Assembly (NCBI GenBank): GCA_016715625.1
Contig: JADJZU010000010.1
Location: 77,227-141,226 of the forward strand
Reading direction: 5' to 3'
DNA: 64,000 bases
From: Bacteroidota bacterium
GTDB taxonomy: Bacteria; Bacteroidota; Bacteroidia; Chitinophagales; LD1
Part shown: piece by piece, positions 36,858 to 45,690 of the stretch
Numbering within the stretch: position 1 is the first letter of the stretch
Layout of the letters: each line of letters starts with the position of its first letter
Translations under genes and position numbers: made by a program
The notes under the pieces: model-generated
The model's database searches: none
Seen by the model: the letters and a program-made list of their open reading frames with translations, nothing else
What the model was told of the DNA's origin: nothing

Positions 36858-38678
36858 ATGGTAAAATCCATAGCAATGGCCAAAGTTCGACCCCTGTTTA
36901 TAATGTTGTTTATTTTGTTGTCGGTTCCTGTTTGGGCACAGTTGAGCGCCACCATTTCTTCCGGCAATCCAACTTGCACCACGGGCGGCACTGCCACCGT
37001 AACCCCAAGCGGTGGATCTGCTTACACTTATAAGTGGAGCAACGGGGCTACTTCAGCCACCGTTAATAATTTACAAGCCGGCACATACACGGTTACCGTT
37101 TACTCATCCGGAGGTACGCTATTGGATACAATCTATCTGGAGACTTTCGAAGCCACACATAATTGGACTTTAAATACCGCCACCGGAACGAATGGAGTGG
37201 ATAATAATTTTTGGCAAGTCAATGATGATGAAAGCGGTATGCCCGCAGGCAGTTGCGGAAATGCAGGGCAAAACAACAAAACACTTCATGTAACCAGTGT
37301 AGCTCAATTTGCATCCGGTGCGGCCTATGATGCCGGAGGACTTTGTGGCATTCTTTATTGTCCGCAAACTAATATGGCTGCCAGTTCTCCCGACATCAAC
37401 ACTTCGGGAGCTACCAAATTAGTACTACGTTATGATTTTATAAGTGCCGGTGATGGCTTGTCAGATAATGCTTCTTTGCGTTACAGCATCAATGGCGGTG
37501 GGGCTTATACTTCATTAGATGCTTCGCTTAAATCAGCTACCTGCGTAGGCGGTCAGGGTCAATGGACACAACGCAGCTACAATCTCCCAACTTCGTGCAA
37601 CAACATCAATAATTTTCAGATACGCTTTAACTGGACAAACAATGACGATGGCGTAGGCTCCGATCCTTCGGTGGCTATCAACAATATTTTGCTACTCGAT
37701 TCCATTCCGATGCCGGGCGATTCGGTGGTCCGCACGGTTACTTTGACACCATCAGCGCTGCCCTATTTTGTAACGGTAGCATTAAGCATCACACAACCCG
37801 GTTGCGGGCAAAACAATGGAGCTATCAATAATGTAGGCATAGCTGGTGGAACCTCCCCATATTCCATAGCCTGGAAGACAGGAGGCGCAACCATCGGAAG
37901 TGGAAATTCACTTACCAATATCGGCCCCGGAACCTATACGGTGGAAGTAACCGATGCCAACGGCTGTTTTATTGACACCACATTTGTGTTGGGCGGAGGC
38001 ACAAATGGAGGCACGGTGACCCTTACTCGGTCCGATTCGGTAATTTGTAGTGGCGACTCCGCGCAGTTTTGCGCTCCGCAGGGTTTTGTTTCTTATCTCT
38101 GGAATACCGGAGTAGCCAGCCAGTGCATAAACGCAAAACTGGCCGGCAACTACCGCGTAACTGTTACCGACAATGGCGGATGTTCAGCCACTTCGGTCAA
38201 CTATGCTTTGATAGTCAATACGCTTCCTCCTGTTTCCATTTCTGTCAATGGCAACACGCTTTCCTCTTTTGGCGCATCTACTTACCAATGGATTTTTAAT
38301 GGCACACCGATTAACGGTGCCACTGACTCCATTTATCTGGCTCTCCAAGACGGCAGTTATCAGGTGTCCATCACCGATGAGAGCGGATGCTCGGCACTTT
38401 CCAACTCAGTGAATGTGGTCGTTTCAAATCTGGAAGATTTAATGGATAGTTCTGGTTTTACCCTATACCCCAATCCGGTTAGAGACCAACTGACAATAAC
38501 AGGACTTGATTTTTCAAACAGGCCCGTTTATCCGTATCACCTTTTCGATTACACCGGTCGAAAATTAAAATCCGGTATGTTCATCAAGCATCAGTCATTC
38601 ATTGATATGAAAGAATTCACCTCCGGCATGTATCTGCTGGAAGTGGGTGGCACTATTCGGAAATTCATTAAAGAGTGA
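36858..38678 (+). CDS. large secreted protein with SprB-like repeats and T9SS sorting domain
   Basis: Surface protein, about 606 residues. Start at 36858 (MVKS) or 36876 (MAKV); the terminator at 36803 rules out 36798. Signal peptide LFIMLFILLSVPVWAQ. SprB-type repeats: YKWSNGATSATVNNLQAGTY, IAWKTGGATIGSGNSL and WNTGVASQCINAKLAGNYRV. A central jelly-roll-like domain holds NASLRYSINGGGAYTSLDAS. C-terminus FTLYPNPVRDQLTITGL and SGMYLLEVGGTIRKFIKE is a T9SS sorting domain. Probably adhesion or gliding. Convergent overlap with the next gene. Confidence 0.85.
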   Translation: MVKSIAMAKVRPLFIMLFILLSVPVWAQLSATISSGNPTCTTGGTATVTPSGGSAYTYKWSNGATSATVNNLQAGTYTVTVYSSGGTLLDTIYLETFEATHNWTLNTATGTNGVDNNFWQVNDDESGMPAGSCGNAGQNNKTLHVTSVAQFASGAAYDAGGLCGILYCPQTNMAASSPDINTSGATKLVLRYDFISAGDGLSDNASLRYSINGGGAYTSLDASLKSATCVGGQGQWTQRSYNLPTSCNNINNFQIRFNWTNNDDGVGSDPSVAINNILLLDSIPMPGDSVVRTVTLTPSALPYFVTVALSITQPGCGQNNGAINNVGIAGGTSPYSIAWKTGGATIGSGNSLTNIGPGTYTVEVTDANGCFIDTTFVLGGGTNGGTVTLTRSDSVICSGDSAQFCAPQGFVSYLWNTGVASQCINAKLAGNYRVTVTDNGGCSATSVNYALIVNTLPPVSISVNGNTLSSFGASTYQWIFNGTPINGATDSIYLALQDGSYQVSITDESGCSALSNSVNVVVSNLEDLMDSSGFTLYPNPVRDQLTITGLDFSNRPVYPYHLFDYTGRKLKSGMFIKHQSFIDMKEFTSGMYLLEVGGTIRKFIKE

Positions 38679-39426
38679 ATGGAATTACGGCCCTTCTGTT
38701 GGTCGGATAATCCGAAAACTTTTCATGATACCACTTATGGTGGTCCAGGGCTCGCGGCATTAGATTAACGATGGTCCAAAGGGCAAAGGCATAAGCCGGT
38801 AATTGACCCAACAGGAGTGCAAAGCCAAACCATTCCACCATTTCGCCAAAGTGATTGGGGCAGGAGATGTAGTTAAACAAAAAACCCTTTGGAATTTTGT
38901 ACCCAGTTTCGCCCGGTTGACGAAGGGCCAAAAGCATATTGTCAGCTTTTACATTAATGAATACACCGAGAGCAAACACCGCTAAGCCAAGGATAAATCG
39001 GAATTCGAAAAAATAGCCTGTGGTATAGTTGCCCCCGATATTTCCCAGAAAATACCCGATGAAAAAGGTATTGCAGAAGTTAAATCCAATGGCTGAACCC
39101 ACAATGGCAATTGGTATACTCTTCCCTTTCGTTTTGGTTCTGAAAGGGAAAATGAAAGAGCGATAAATGTAGTGCGCTACATAGAGTCCATAAAAGAGGT
39201 AGCTCGTCTCCGTTTTTTCAAGCGTTCCGGTAAAAAACCAGAAACTGATAAAAAAGGGAGCTACCCCCTCCTGAATCATCCAGCCCAGCTGGTTAGATAT
39301 AGTAGGACCCCAGCCTTGCGCAATGTGGCGACCATAAGGGGCCGTCTTTTTCAGCAGAAAAGGGAAAGCCAGTATGCCGATGGCAATCCAGGCATATAGC
39401 AGGTAGAAATAGAGGTCTTGTGTCAT
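38668..39426 (-). CDS. DUF1295/steroid 5-alpha-reductase C-terminal family membrane protein
   Basis: 252 residues with about six membrane helices. The C-terminal block YISCPNHFGEMVEWFGFALL and HHKWYHEKFSDYPTNRRAVI is the signature of the 3-oxo-5-alpha-steroid 4-dehydrogenase fold (NADPH-dependent reduction of enone or isoprenoid lipids). N-terminal YFYLLYAWIAIGILAFPFLL. The bacterial substrate is not known. Stop overlaps the preceding convergent gene by 11 bp. Confidence 0.8.
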   Translation of the reverse strand: MTQDLYFYLLYAWIAIGILAFPFLLKKTAPYGRHIAQGWGPTISNQLGWMIQEGVAPFFISFWFFTGTLEKTETSYLFYGLYVAHYIYRSFIFPFRTKTKGKSIPIAIVGSAIGFNFCNTFFIGYFLGNIGGNYTTGYFFEFRFILGLAVFALGVFINVKADNMLLALRQPGETGYKIPKGFLFNYISCPNHFGEMVEWFGFALLLGQLPAYAFALWTIVNLMPRALDHHKWYHEKFSDYPTNRRAVIPFTL

Positions 39427-39513
39427 GCGATTGTTTTATGGGTGTCTGTGGTCTATTTGTCTATATTCGCCCACTCAAAAATAATTTTCCCTTTCTGCGT
39501 TTAAGCATCTATT

Positions 39514-40259
39514 GTGAGTTTGAAAGACAAAATTGACCTAACCCGCCTGCCCAGGCACGTAGCCGTAATTATGGACGGTAATGGGCGTTGGGCAAAAAGC
39601 AAAGGAGAGAACCGAATATTCGGGCACCGAAGCGGTGTGGAGTCGGTACGGCAAACTGCTGAAACCTGTGCCGAGTTGGGCATTGAGTATTTGACCATGT
39701 ATGCCTTTAGCACCGAAAACTGGAACCGGCCCAAGTTGGAAATCAGTGCCCTGATGACGCTCTTGTTAAAATCCTTGAATGGAGAGCTGAAAACTTTATT
39801 GAAAAATGATATTCGCCTCGCTGCCATTGGCGATATTGATTCGCTGCCTGAAGGGGTGGGGAAGGAGCTTAAAGCCACGATTGAAAAAACAGCACATTGT
39901 AAACGCATGCAATTGACATTGGCCTTGAGTTACAGCGGCAAAAGTGAGTTGGTTCGTTCTTTAAACAAATCGCGGTGCAGTTGCAAAAAGGTGAAATTGC
40001 CTTGCACGATATCAACGAAGATCTGGTGACGCGCAACTTGTATACTGCTGAAATGCCTGATCCGGAATTACTGATAAGAACCAGTGGAGAAAAGAGAATC
40101 AGTAATTTTTTATTGTGGCAGTTGGCTTATGCAGAATTTTATTTCACTGATGTGTTTTGGCCCGAGTTCAAAAAAGAAGAATTGTATCAGGCTATCATAG
40201 ATTTTCAAAATCGCGAGCGCAGGTTCGGAAAAACAAGCGAACAGCTATTATCTAAATGA
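39514..40259 (+). CDS. uppS: undecaprenyl diphosphate synthase, one apparent frameshift
   Basis: cis-Prenyltransferase that makes the C55 carrier for cell wall synthesis; essential. GTG start at 39514. Motifs: HVAVIMDGNGRWAKSKGE (catalytic Asp), YAFSTENWNRP, and RTSGEKRISNFLLWQLAYAE. The frame shifts near 39966: a base is missing in TTTAAACAAATC, restoring KQIAVQLQKGEIALHDINED. With correction about 248 residues, normal. An essential gene with a homopolymer indel is best read as a sequencing error. It overlaps bamA by ATGA. Confidence 0.9.
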
Positions 40260-42994
40260 ATTTGAACAACATGCTTTCGCGTTTTTATTTTACAAAAATG
40301 CTATTCACTCATGGGCGGCTGATGGTCGCTTTTCTGTCTATAACCTTTTTTAGTTATACCTATTCTCATGCGCAAGCACCCAACCTGTTGGATTATGCCA
40401 AGGGCAGCGAGTATGAGATAGAAAATATTCGGGTGGAAGGAGCAAAATACCTCGATGGTAAAATTTTGGTCACACTCTCCGGTTTGGCGGTGGGCGACAA
40501 AATTAAAATCCCGGGCGATCAGATTCCCAAGGCCATTAAGACACTCTGGAAACAAAGACTCTTTACCAATATCAGCATTGATGCCGACCGCATTGAGGGC
40601 GATAAAATAGCCTTGGTGATTAAAGTGGAAGAGCGTCCGCGGGTGTCGCGCTATAGCCTGAAGGGAATTAAAAATGGCGAGGCAGAAGAGTTGCGCAAAA
40701 AGCTGGATTTAAGAACCGGTCAGATTTTTACCGAAAATCTGAAAAGCATCACTATTCATACCTGCAAAGATTACTATGTAGACAAAGGTTTTTTATCGGC
40801 AGAAGTTACTGTGGAGGAACAAACCGATAGCATTTTGGTTAACAGCGTCCTTGTAAAAATCACCATCGACAAAGGACCCAAGGTAAAAATCAACCATATC
40901 AGCTTCTATGGTAACCGCGAGGTGCCGGAGTCAAAGTTAAAGGCCAAAATGAAGGAAACCCACGAACGGGTGAAGTTTGACTTAGACGGCTTGCTTCGTT
41001 TCAAAAAGAACTTTGAGCGTGACTCTGTAAAGGTAAAATGGTATCAGGCCATCGGCAATATTTCACCCACGCGCGCCTGGCAGTATATGGATCGCCATGT
41101 AAATTTGAATGTATTCAAGTCTTCTAAGTTTAAGCGCGATGATTATCAGGCGGATAAAGACAAGGTGATTGAATTTTACAACAGTAAAGGTTTTCGAGAT
41201 GCCCGAATTGTGCGCGATACCATTTACATGAGCGACAAGAAAAACATGGAGATAGACCTCTATGTAGACGAAGGAAGAAAATACTACTTCCGGAATATAT
41301 TCTACAACGGAAATACGAAATATCCCGATTCGTTGCTGAACAAGATTGTCAGTATTAAAAAAGGAGAAGTATACAATCAGAAATTATTGGATGAGCGGAT
41401 TTTTATGAATCCGAACGGAGGCGATTTGAGTTCCTTATATATGGATGACGGCTACTTGTTTTTTTCCGTTACACCGTTAGAAATTAAAGTAGATGGCGAT
41501 TCTATAGATATTGAGTTGAGAATAAATGAAGGCACGCAGGCAACCATCCGTGATGTGCGAATTATTGGCAACACGAAGACTAACGAGAAAGTAATCAGAC
41601 GGGAGCTTCGCACTTTGCCGGGTAATAAATTCAGCCGGACCGATTTGATTCGTTCGCAACGCGAGATTGTCAACCTCGGATATTTTGACCCGGCACAGTT
41701 AGATGTAGTGCCAATTCCTAATCCTGAAAACGGAACGGTAGATATCGAGTATCGTGTGGTGGAAAAACCAAGCGACCAGTTAGAGCTATCTGCCGGATGG
41801 GGCGGACAAGGCAGAGCCGGTGGTTTGTTTGGCACCTTGGGCGTAAACTTTACCAACTTCTCCATTAAAAACATCATTGATAAAAAAGCATGGACACCGC
41901 TGCCAAGTGGCGATGGACAGCGTTTAAGTGTGCGCATAAACTCCAACGGCAGAAGCTTTCAGAGCTACAGTGTATCCTTTACAGAACCTTGGTTGGGCGG
42001 TAAAAAACCACTTTCGTTGGATATCGCATTCAATCGTCTGCGGGCCAATACCTTTGGCGATGTTTTAGACATCAACAAAATTACCGGACGCTATTTCTCT
42101 ACCAGTCTGTATTTAGGAATCACCACCCGATTAAAATGGCCGGATGATTTCTTCACCGTATCAGCCGGTTTAGAGTTTCAGCATTATATATTGGACAATT
42201 ACGGGGCGTTCTTCATTTTTGATAACGGTCGCTCTACCAACCTGAATGCTCAGCTTACCCTGGCGCGCGATTCTCGTGTGCAGTCGGCACCTACGTTTAA
42301 TGAGAGTGGAATTTACATGATGATACAAGGCAAGTTTACTCCGCCTTACACTGCAATGTTCCCAACATCGCGCTACACATACCCATCCATGCAAGAAAAG
42401 GATTTTGCGAATTTGCCGGATGCAGAGCGCTACCGCTTTGTAGAGTTCCACAAGTGGAAATTCGAATTTGAATGGTATATCCCGCTCATCAAGAGTAAAA
42501 AACTGGTACTCAAAACATCTACCCTCATGGGTTTCCTGGGGCTCTACAATCCTAAGTTGGGCTACTCTCCGTTTGAGCGGGTAGAGTTTGGTGGCGATGG
42601 ATTAAGCAACTTGAATCAGGGAACACAGTTGGGTCGCGATATTATTTCTATGCGCGGTTATGATGTGGTTACTCCGCAGGGCGGTTCGGCTATCTACAAC
42701 AAATATTCGGTAGAACTTCGCTATCTTTTTTCCGGAAGCCAGAGTGCTACCATTTATGCATTGCTCTTTGCCGATGCCGGAAATTACTGGACCAGCATTC
42801 GCAATTACAAACCCTACGATTTGGCAAGAAGTGTAGGAGTAGGTGTGCGTGTGTTTTTACCTATGTTTGGTTTGCTCGGGTTCGATTATGGTTTTGGATT
42901 CGACAGGAACAAATTTGGTCCTGAACCGGCTGGTAAGAATGTGTTTGCCAAGTATGGAAAATTCAGAATCATTCTGGGTCGCGAACCGCAGTAA
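40256..42994 (+). CDS. bamA: outer membrane protein assembly factor BamA
   Basis: 912 residues, intact. Signal peptide ends near TYSHAQ. The N-terminal half has successive POTRA domains (YEIENIRVEGAKYLDGKILV, KINHISFYGNREVPESKLK, RNIFYNGNTKYPDSLL, IRDVRIIGNTKTNEKVI). The C-terminal barrel contains ISMRGYDVVTPQGG (loop-6 RGY/F motif) and ends RIILGREPQ. It inserts barrel proteins into the outer membrane. Translationally coupled to uppS and followed by three OmpH/Skp genes. Confidence 0.95.
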   Translation: MNLNNMLSRFYFTKMLFTHGRLMVAFLSITFFSYTYSHAQAPNLLDYAKGSEYEIENIRVEGAKYLDGKILVTLSGLAVGDKIKIPGDQIPKAIKTLWKQRLFTNISIDADRIEGDKIALVIKVEERPRVSRYSLKGIKNGEAEELRKKLDLRTGQIFTENLKSITIHTCKDYYVDKGFLSAEVTVEEQTDSILVNSVLVKITIDKGPKVKINHISFYGNREVPESKLKAKMKETHERVKFDLDGLLRFKKNFERDSVKVKWYQAIGNISPTRAWQYMDRHVNLNVFKSSKFKRDDYQADKDKVIEFYNSKGFRDARIVRDTIYMSDKKNMEIDLYVDEGRKYYFRNIFYNGNTKYPDSLLNKIVSIKKGEVYNQKLLDERIFMNPNGGDLSSLYMDDGYLFFSVTPLEIKVDGDSIDIELRINEGTQATIRDVRIIGNTKTNEKVIRRELRTLPGNKFSRTDLIRSQREIVNLGYFDPAQLDVVPIPNPENGTVDIEYRVVEKPSDQLELSAGWGGQGRAGGLFGTLGVNFTNFSIKNIIDKKAWTPLPSGDGQRLSVRINSNGRSFQSYSVSFTEPWLGGKKPLSLDIAFNRLRANTFGDVLDINKITGRYFSTSLYLGITTRLKWPDDFFTVSAGLEFQHYILDNYGAFFIFDNGRSTNLNAQLTLARDSRVQSAPTFNESGIYMMIQGKFTPPYTAMFPTSRYTYPSMQEKDFANLPDAERYRFVEFHKWKFEFEWYIPLIKSKKLVLKTSTLMGFLGLYNPKLGYSPFERVEFGGDGLSNLNQGTQLGRDIISMRGYDVVTPQGGSAIYNKYSVELRYLFSGSQSATIYALLFADAGNYWTSIRNYKPYDLARSVGVGVRVFLPMFGLLGFDYGFGFDRNKFGPEPAGKNVFAKYGKFRIILGREPQ

Positions 42995-43074
42995 AGCAGA
43001 TTGATTTGTGAAAATTTGAAAACAGGTAATCCTTTGGCAGTATTATTGGTCCTATCACAGAAAAACAAAATTGT

Positions 43075-43605
43075 ATGATAAAGAAAATCACCATCGCAGC
43101 AGCTATGTTCTGCTTGACTTTAGCCACACAGGCGCAAAAATTTGCTTATGTAGACATGGAATACATTCTCAGCAAAATGCCTACTTACACCGAAGCCCAA
43201 AAGCAGTTGGATAAAGTAGCGGAAGGATGGCAGAAAGAGGTGGAAAGTAAAATGAAGAATGTAGATGAGATGTATAAACAATTTCAGGCCGAGCAGGTGC
43301 TTATGACCGAGCCCATGAAACAACAAAAGATAAAAGAAATTGAAGCAAAGGAGAAAGAAGTGAAAGAGTTTCAGAAAGGTAAGTTTGGTCCAAGCGGAGA
43401 GTTATTCAAGAAGCGTCAGGAGTTTATAAAACCAATTCAGGACAAGGTGTATAATGAAATTCAGAAATATGCTGTGGCAAAAGCACTCGACTTTATATTT
43501 GACCGCAGCAGTGGCCCTACCATGCTCTATGCCAGCGAGAAGTTCAATAAGAGTGACGATATTCTTTCAGCCCTCGGCATTAGTTTAAAACCCGCAGGCC
43601 AGTAA
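43075..43605 (+). CDS. OmpH/Skp family periplasmic chaperone, copy 1
   Basis: 176 residues. Signal peptide MIKKITIAAAMFCLTLATQA, then QKFAYVDMEYILSKMPTYTE, the OmpH opening. The middle is a long charged helix hairpin (KEIEAKEKEVKEFQKGKFGP). C-terminal NEIQKYAVAKALDFIFDRSS. Binds unfolded outer-membrane proteins on the way to BamA. First of three tandem paralogues. Confidence 0.9.
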   Translation: MIKKITIAAAMFCLTLATQAQKFAYVDMEYILSKMPTYTEAQKQLDKVAEGWQKEVESKMKNVDEMYKQFQAEQVLMTEPMKQQKIKEIEAKEKEVKEFQKGKFGPSGELFKKRQEFIKPIQDKVYNEIQKYAVAKALDFIFDRSSGPTMLYASEKFNKSDDILSALGISLKPAGQ

Positions 43606-43662
43606 TCGTTCCCAGCGCCCCTTGGATTTAAGTGTGCCACCAAATTTTATTTTTGACGCCCC

Positions 43663-44163
43663 ATGAGGATTGTAGTAGTTCTGTTTTTGTCGTTCTTTGT
43701 TTGTAGTCAGGCTACTGCGCAGCAGAAATACGGGCATATAGATTCAGAAGAAATTCTGCAAGCTATGCCCGAATACAAAGCCTTGTTGGCTTCGATTGAG
43801 CGGAAGCAAAAAGAGTTTGAGGCCTCGCTGAAAGGCATGTATGCCGATTACGAAAAGCGCACCAAAGAGCTTCAGGAGTTAAGCGGTGGAATGATGGAGG
43901 CGGTTTATGAAGAGCGAACCAAAGAGCTGGCAAAGTTGCAGCAGGACATTTTAGCCTATGAAGAGAGCGCTCCGGAACGACTCGGCAAATTGCAGAACAG
44001 CATGATGAAACCGCTGAACGATAAGTATCTGAAAATGGTAAATGCTGTGGCTAAAGAAAACGACTACACCTACATTTTTGATATTGCAGCAGGCGGAGTG
44101 GTGTATTATCCCGAAACGGGCGACATTACCGCGCTGGTAAAACGTAAAATGGGAATCAATTAG
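43663..44163 (+). CDS. OmpH/Skp family chaperone, copy 2
   Basis: 166 residues: signal peptide MRIVVVLFLSFFVCSQATA, then QQKYGHIDSEEILQAMPEY and a coiled-coil hairpin with KELQELSGGMMEAVYEERTK. Ends YTYIFDIAAGGVVYYPETGD. More like copy 3 than copy 1. A -7-like TATTTTTG (43648-43655) ends 7 nt before the ATG. Confidence 0.9.
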   Translation: MRIVVVLFLSFFVCSQATAQQKYGHIDSEEILQAMPEYKALLASIERKQKEFEASLKGMYADYEKRTKELQELSGGMMEAVYEERTKELAKLQQDILAYEESAPERLGKLQNSMMKPLNDKYLKMVNAVAKENDYTYIFDIAAGGVVYYPETGDITALVKRKMGIN

Positions 44164-44208
44164 TATATTTCAAACATCAATAAACAAACAAACAGTAAAA
44201 CAACGTAA

Positions 44209-44760
44209 ATGAAAAAGAACATCGTAGCAATCTTAGTAGCGCTGGTAGCCCTTACAGGCAGTGTGAACGCGCAACAAAAAATAGGTCACATCAATTCTCT
44301 GGACGTGTTGGAGGCTATGCCTGAGTTTAAAGCCATGAATGCAGATGTAACCAAACAAAAGGAATCGTATACAAAAGTGTTGGAAGGCATGTATGGCGAT
44401 TATGACAAAAAGCAAAAGGAACTCCAGGGTCTGTCTCAAACACCAGGAACCCCTGATGCTATTCTGGAAACAAAAATCCAGGAGTTACAGCAATTGCAAG
44501 AGCGTATTCAGGTTTTTGAAAATAAAGTAAACGAAGACCTGCAAAAGCTTCAGGTAGACAAAATGAAACCCATCAATGATAAATATCTGGCGGCTGTAAA
44601 AGAGGTGGCAAAAGCAAACGGATATTCATATGTGATTGATATAGTATCAGGTGCAGTGGCCTATTACCCGGAGGATAACAGCGATGTAACAGACCTGGTG
44701 ATGAAAAAGCTCGGCATCACAAGGGTGGTAAAAACAACTACTCCTGTAGCACCTAAATAG
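44209..44760 (+). CDS. OmpH/Skp family chaperone, copy 3
   Basis: 183 residues: signal peptide MKKNIVAILVALVALTGSVN then AQQKIGHINSLDVLEAMPEF and a coiled-coil core. The C-terminus SYVIDIVSGAVAYYPEDNSD parallels copy 2. The three copies have different loops, so they may serve different clients. Followed by a strong terminator that ends the uppS-ompH unit. Confidence 0.9.
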   Translation: MKKNIVAILVALVALTGSVNAQQKIGHINSLDVLEAMPEFKAMNADVTKQKESYTKVLEGMYGDYDKKQKELQGLSQTPGTPDAILETKIQELQQLQERIQVFENKVNEDLQKLQVDKMKPINDKYLAAVKEVAKANGYSYVIDIVSGAVAYYPEDNSDVTDLVMKKLGITRVVKTTTPVAPK

Positions 44761-44773
44761 TCTTTCAATAATC

Positions 44774-44802
44774 CGGCAAGTGTTTCACTTGCCGTTTTTT
44801 TT
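44774..44802 (+). terminator. intrinsic terminator after the ompH genes
   Basis: CGGCAAGTG (44774-44782) pairs perfectly with CACTTGCCG (44786-44794) around TTT, followed by eight T. It separates the ompH genes from murI. Confidence 0.9.
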
Positions 44803-44810
44803 GAGCATAT

Positions 44811-45617
44811 ATGAATGCACCTATTGGCATATTTGATTCAGGTATTGGCGGCTTAACTGTCGCCAATGCTATTTCCGGGGTTTTGCCACAGGAGCAGCTT
44901 ATCTACTTTGGCGATACGGCCCATTTGCCCTATGGCGATAAATCTAAAGAGCTCATTCGGCATTATTCCGAAAAGATTACTGATTATCTGATACACGATA
45001 AAGGGTGTAAAGCAGTGGTGATTGCCTGTAACACGGCTTCTTCGGCAGCTTATGAATTTCTGCGCGATAAGTATCGGGGCGTGGTGCCCATCATTAGTGT
45101 GATTGATCCCATCATTGAGGCTATTGTGGAAGATGATACCATACATCACGTTGGGCTCATTGCCACCAAAGCGACCATTTCATCGGGGGTCTATCAGGAA
45201 AAACTACAAAGGCGCAAACCGGATATTCGTTATGCGCCCTTAGCGACCCCTTTGCTGGTCCCAATGATTGAAGAAGGTTTTCATAACAACAATATCAGCC
45301 ATGCCCTCATTCACAATTATCTGCAAAACGAGGCATTGAGCCACATTGATGCACTGATACTCGGATGTACACATTACATTATCGTCCGAAAAGAAATAGA
45401 TGAGTTTTATGGTGGACAGGTGAAGCTTTTTGATTCCACACACATTGTGGCTAATAAATTGAAGAAGATTCTGGAAAAAGAAGGTCTTCTGTCGGAAGGT
45501 CGGGTAAAAAACGATGAATTTTTATTGAGCGATTACACCGAAGCTTTTGCCAAAACCGCCAGGATGTTTTACGGTCACGAAATTAAATTGGTGCGGAAAG
45601 ATATCTGGAACGATTAA
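44811..45617 (+). CDS. murI: glutamate racemase
   Basis: Converts L- to D-glutamate for peptidoglycan; cytoplasmic. Motifs: IGIFDSGIGGLTVANAI, LIYFGDTAHLPYGDKS, VVIACNTASSAAYEFL (first catalytic Cys) and ALILGCTHYIIVRKEID (second Cys). 268 residues, complete. It follows the ompH cluster, the usual Bacteroidota order. Confidence 0.95.
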   Translation: MNAPIGIFDSGIGGLTVANAISGVLPQEQLIYFGDTAHLPYGDKSKELIRHYSEKITDYLIHDKGCKAVVIACNTASSAAYEFLRDKYRGVVPIISVIDPIIEAIVEDDTIHHVGLIATKATISSGVYQEKLQRRKPDIRYAPLATPLLVPMIEEGFHNNNISHALIHNYLQNEALSHIDALILGCTHYIIVRKEIDEFYGGQVKLFDSTHIVANKLKKILEKEGLLSEGRVKNDEFLLSDYTEAFAKTARMFYGHEIKLVRKDIWND

Positions 45618-45690
45618 GCCGTCATCAAATATGCAAAAGAGGTTCTCTCACACCTCAAAAAATCTATTTTAGCCACTCTAAAAATTATTC

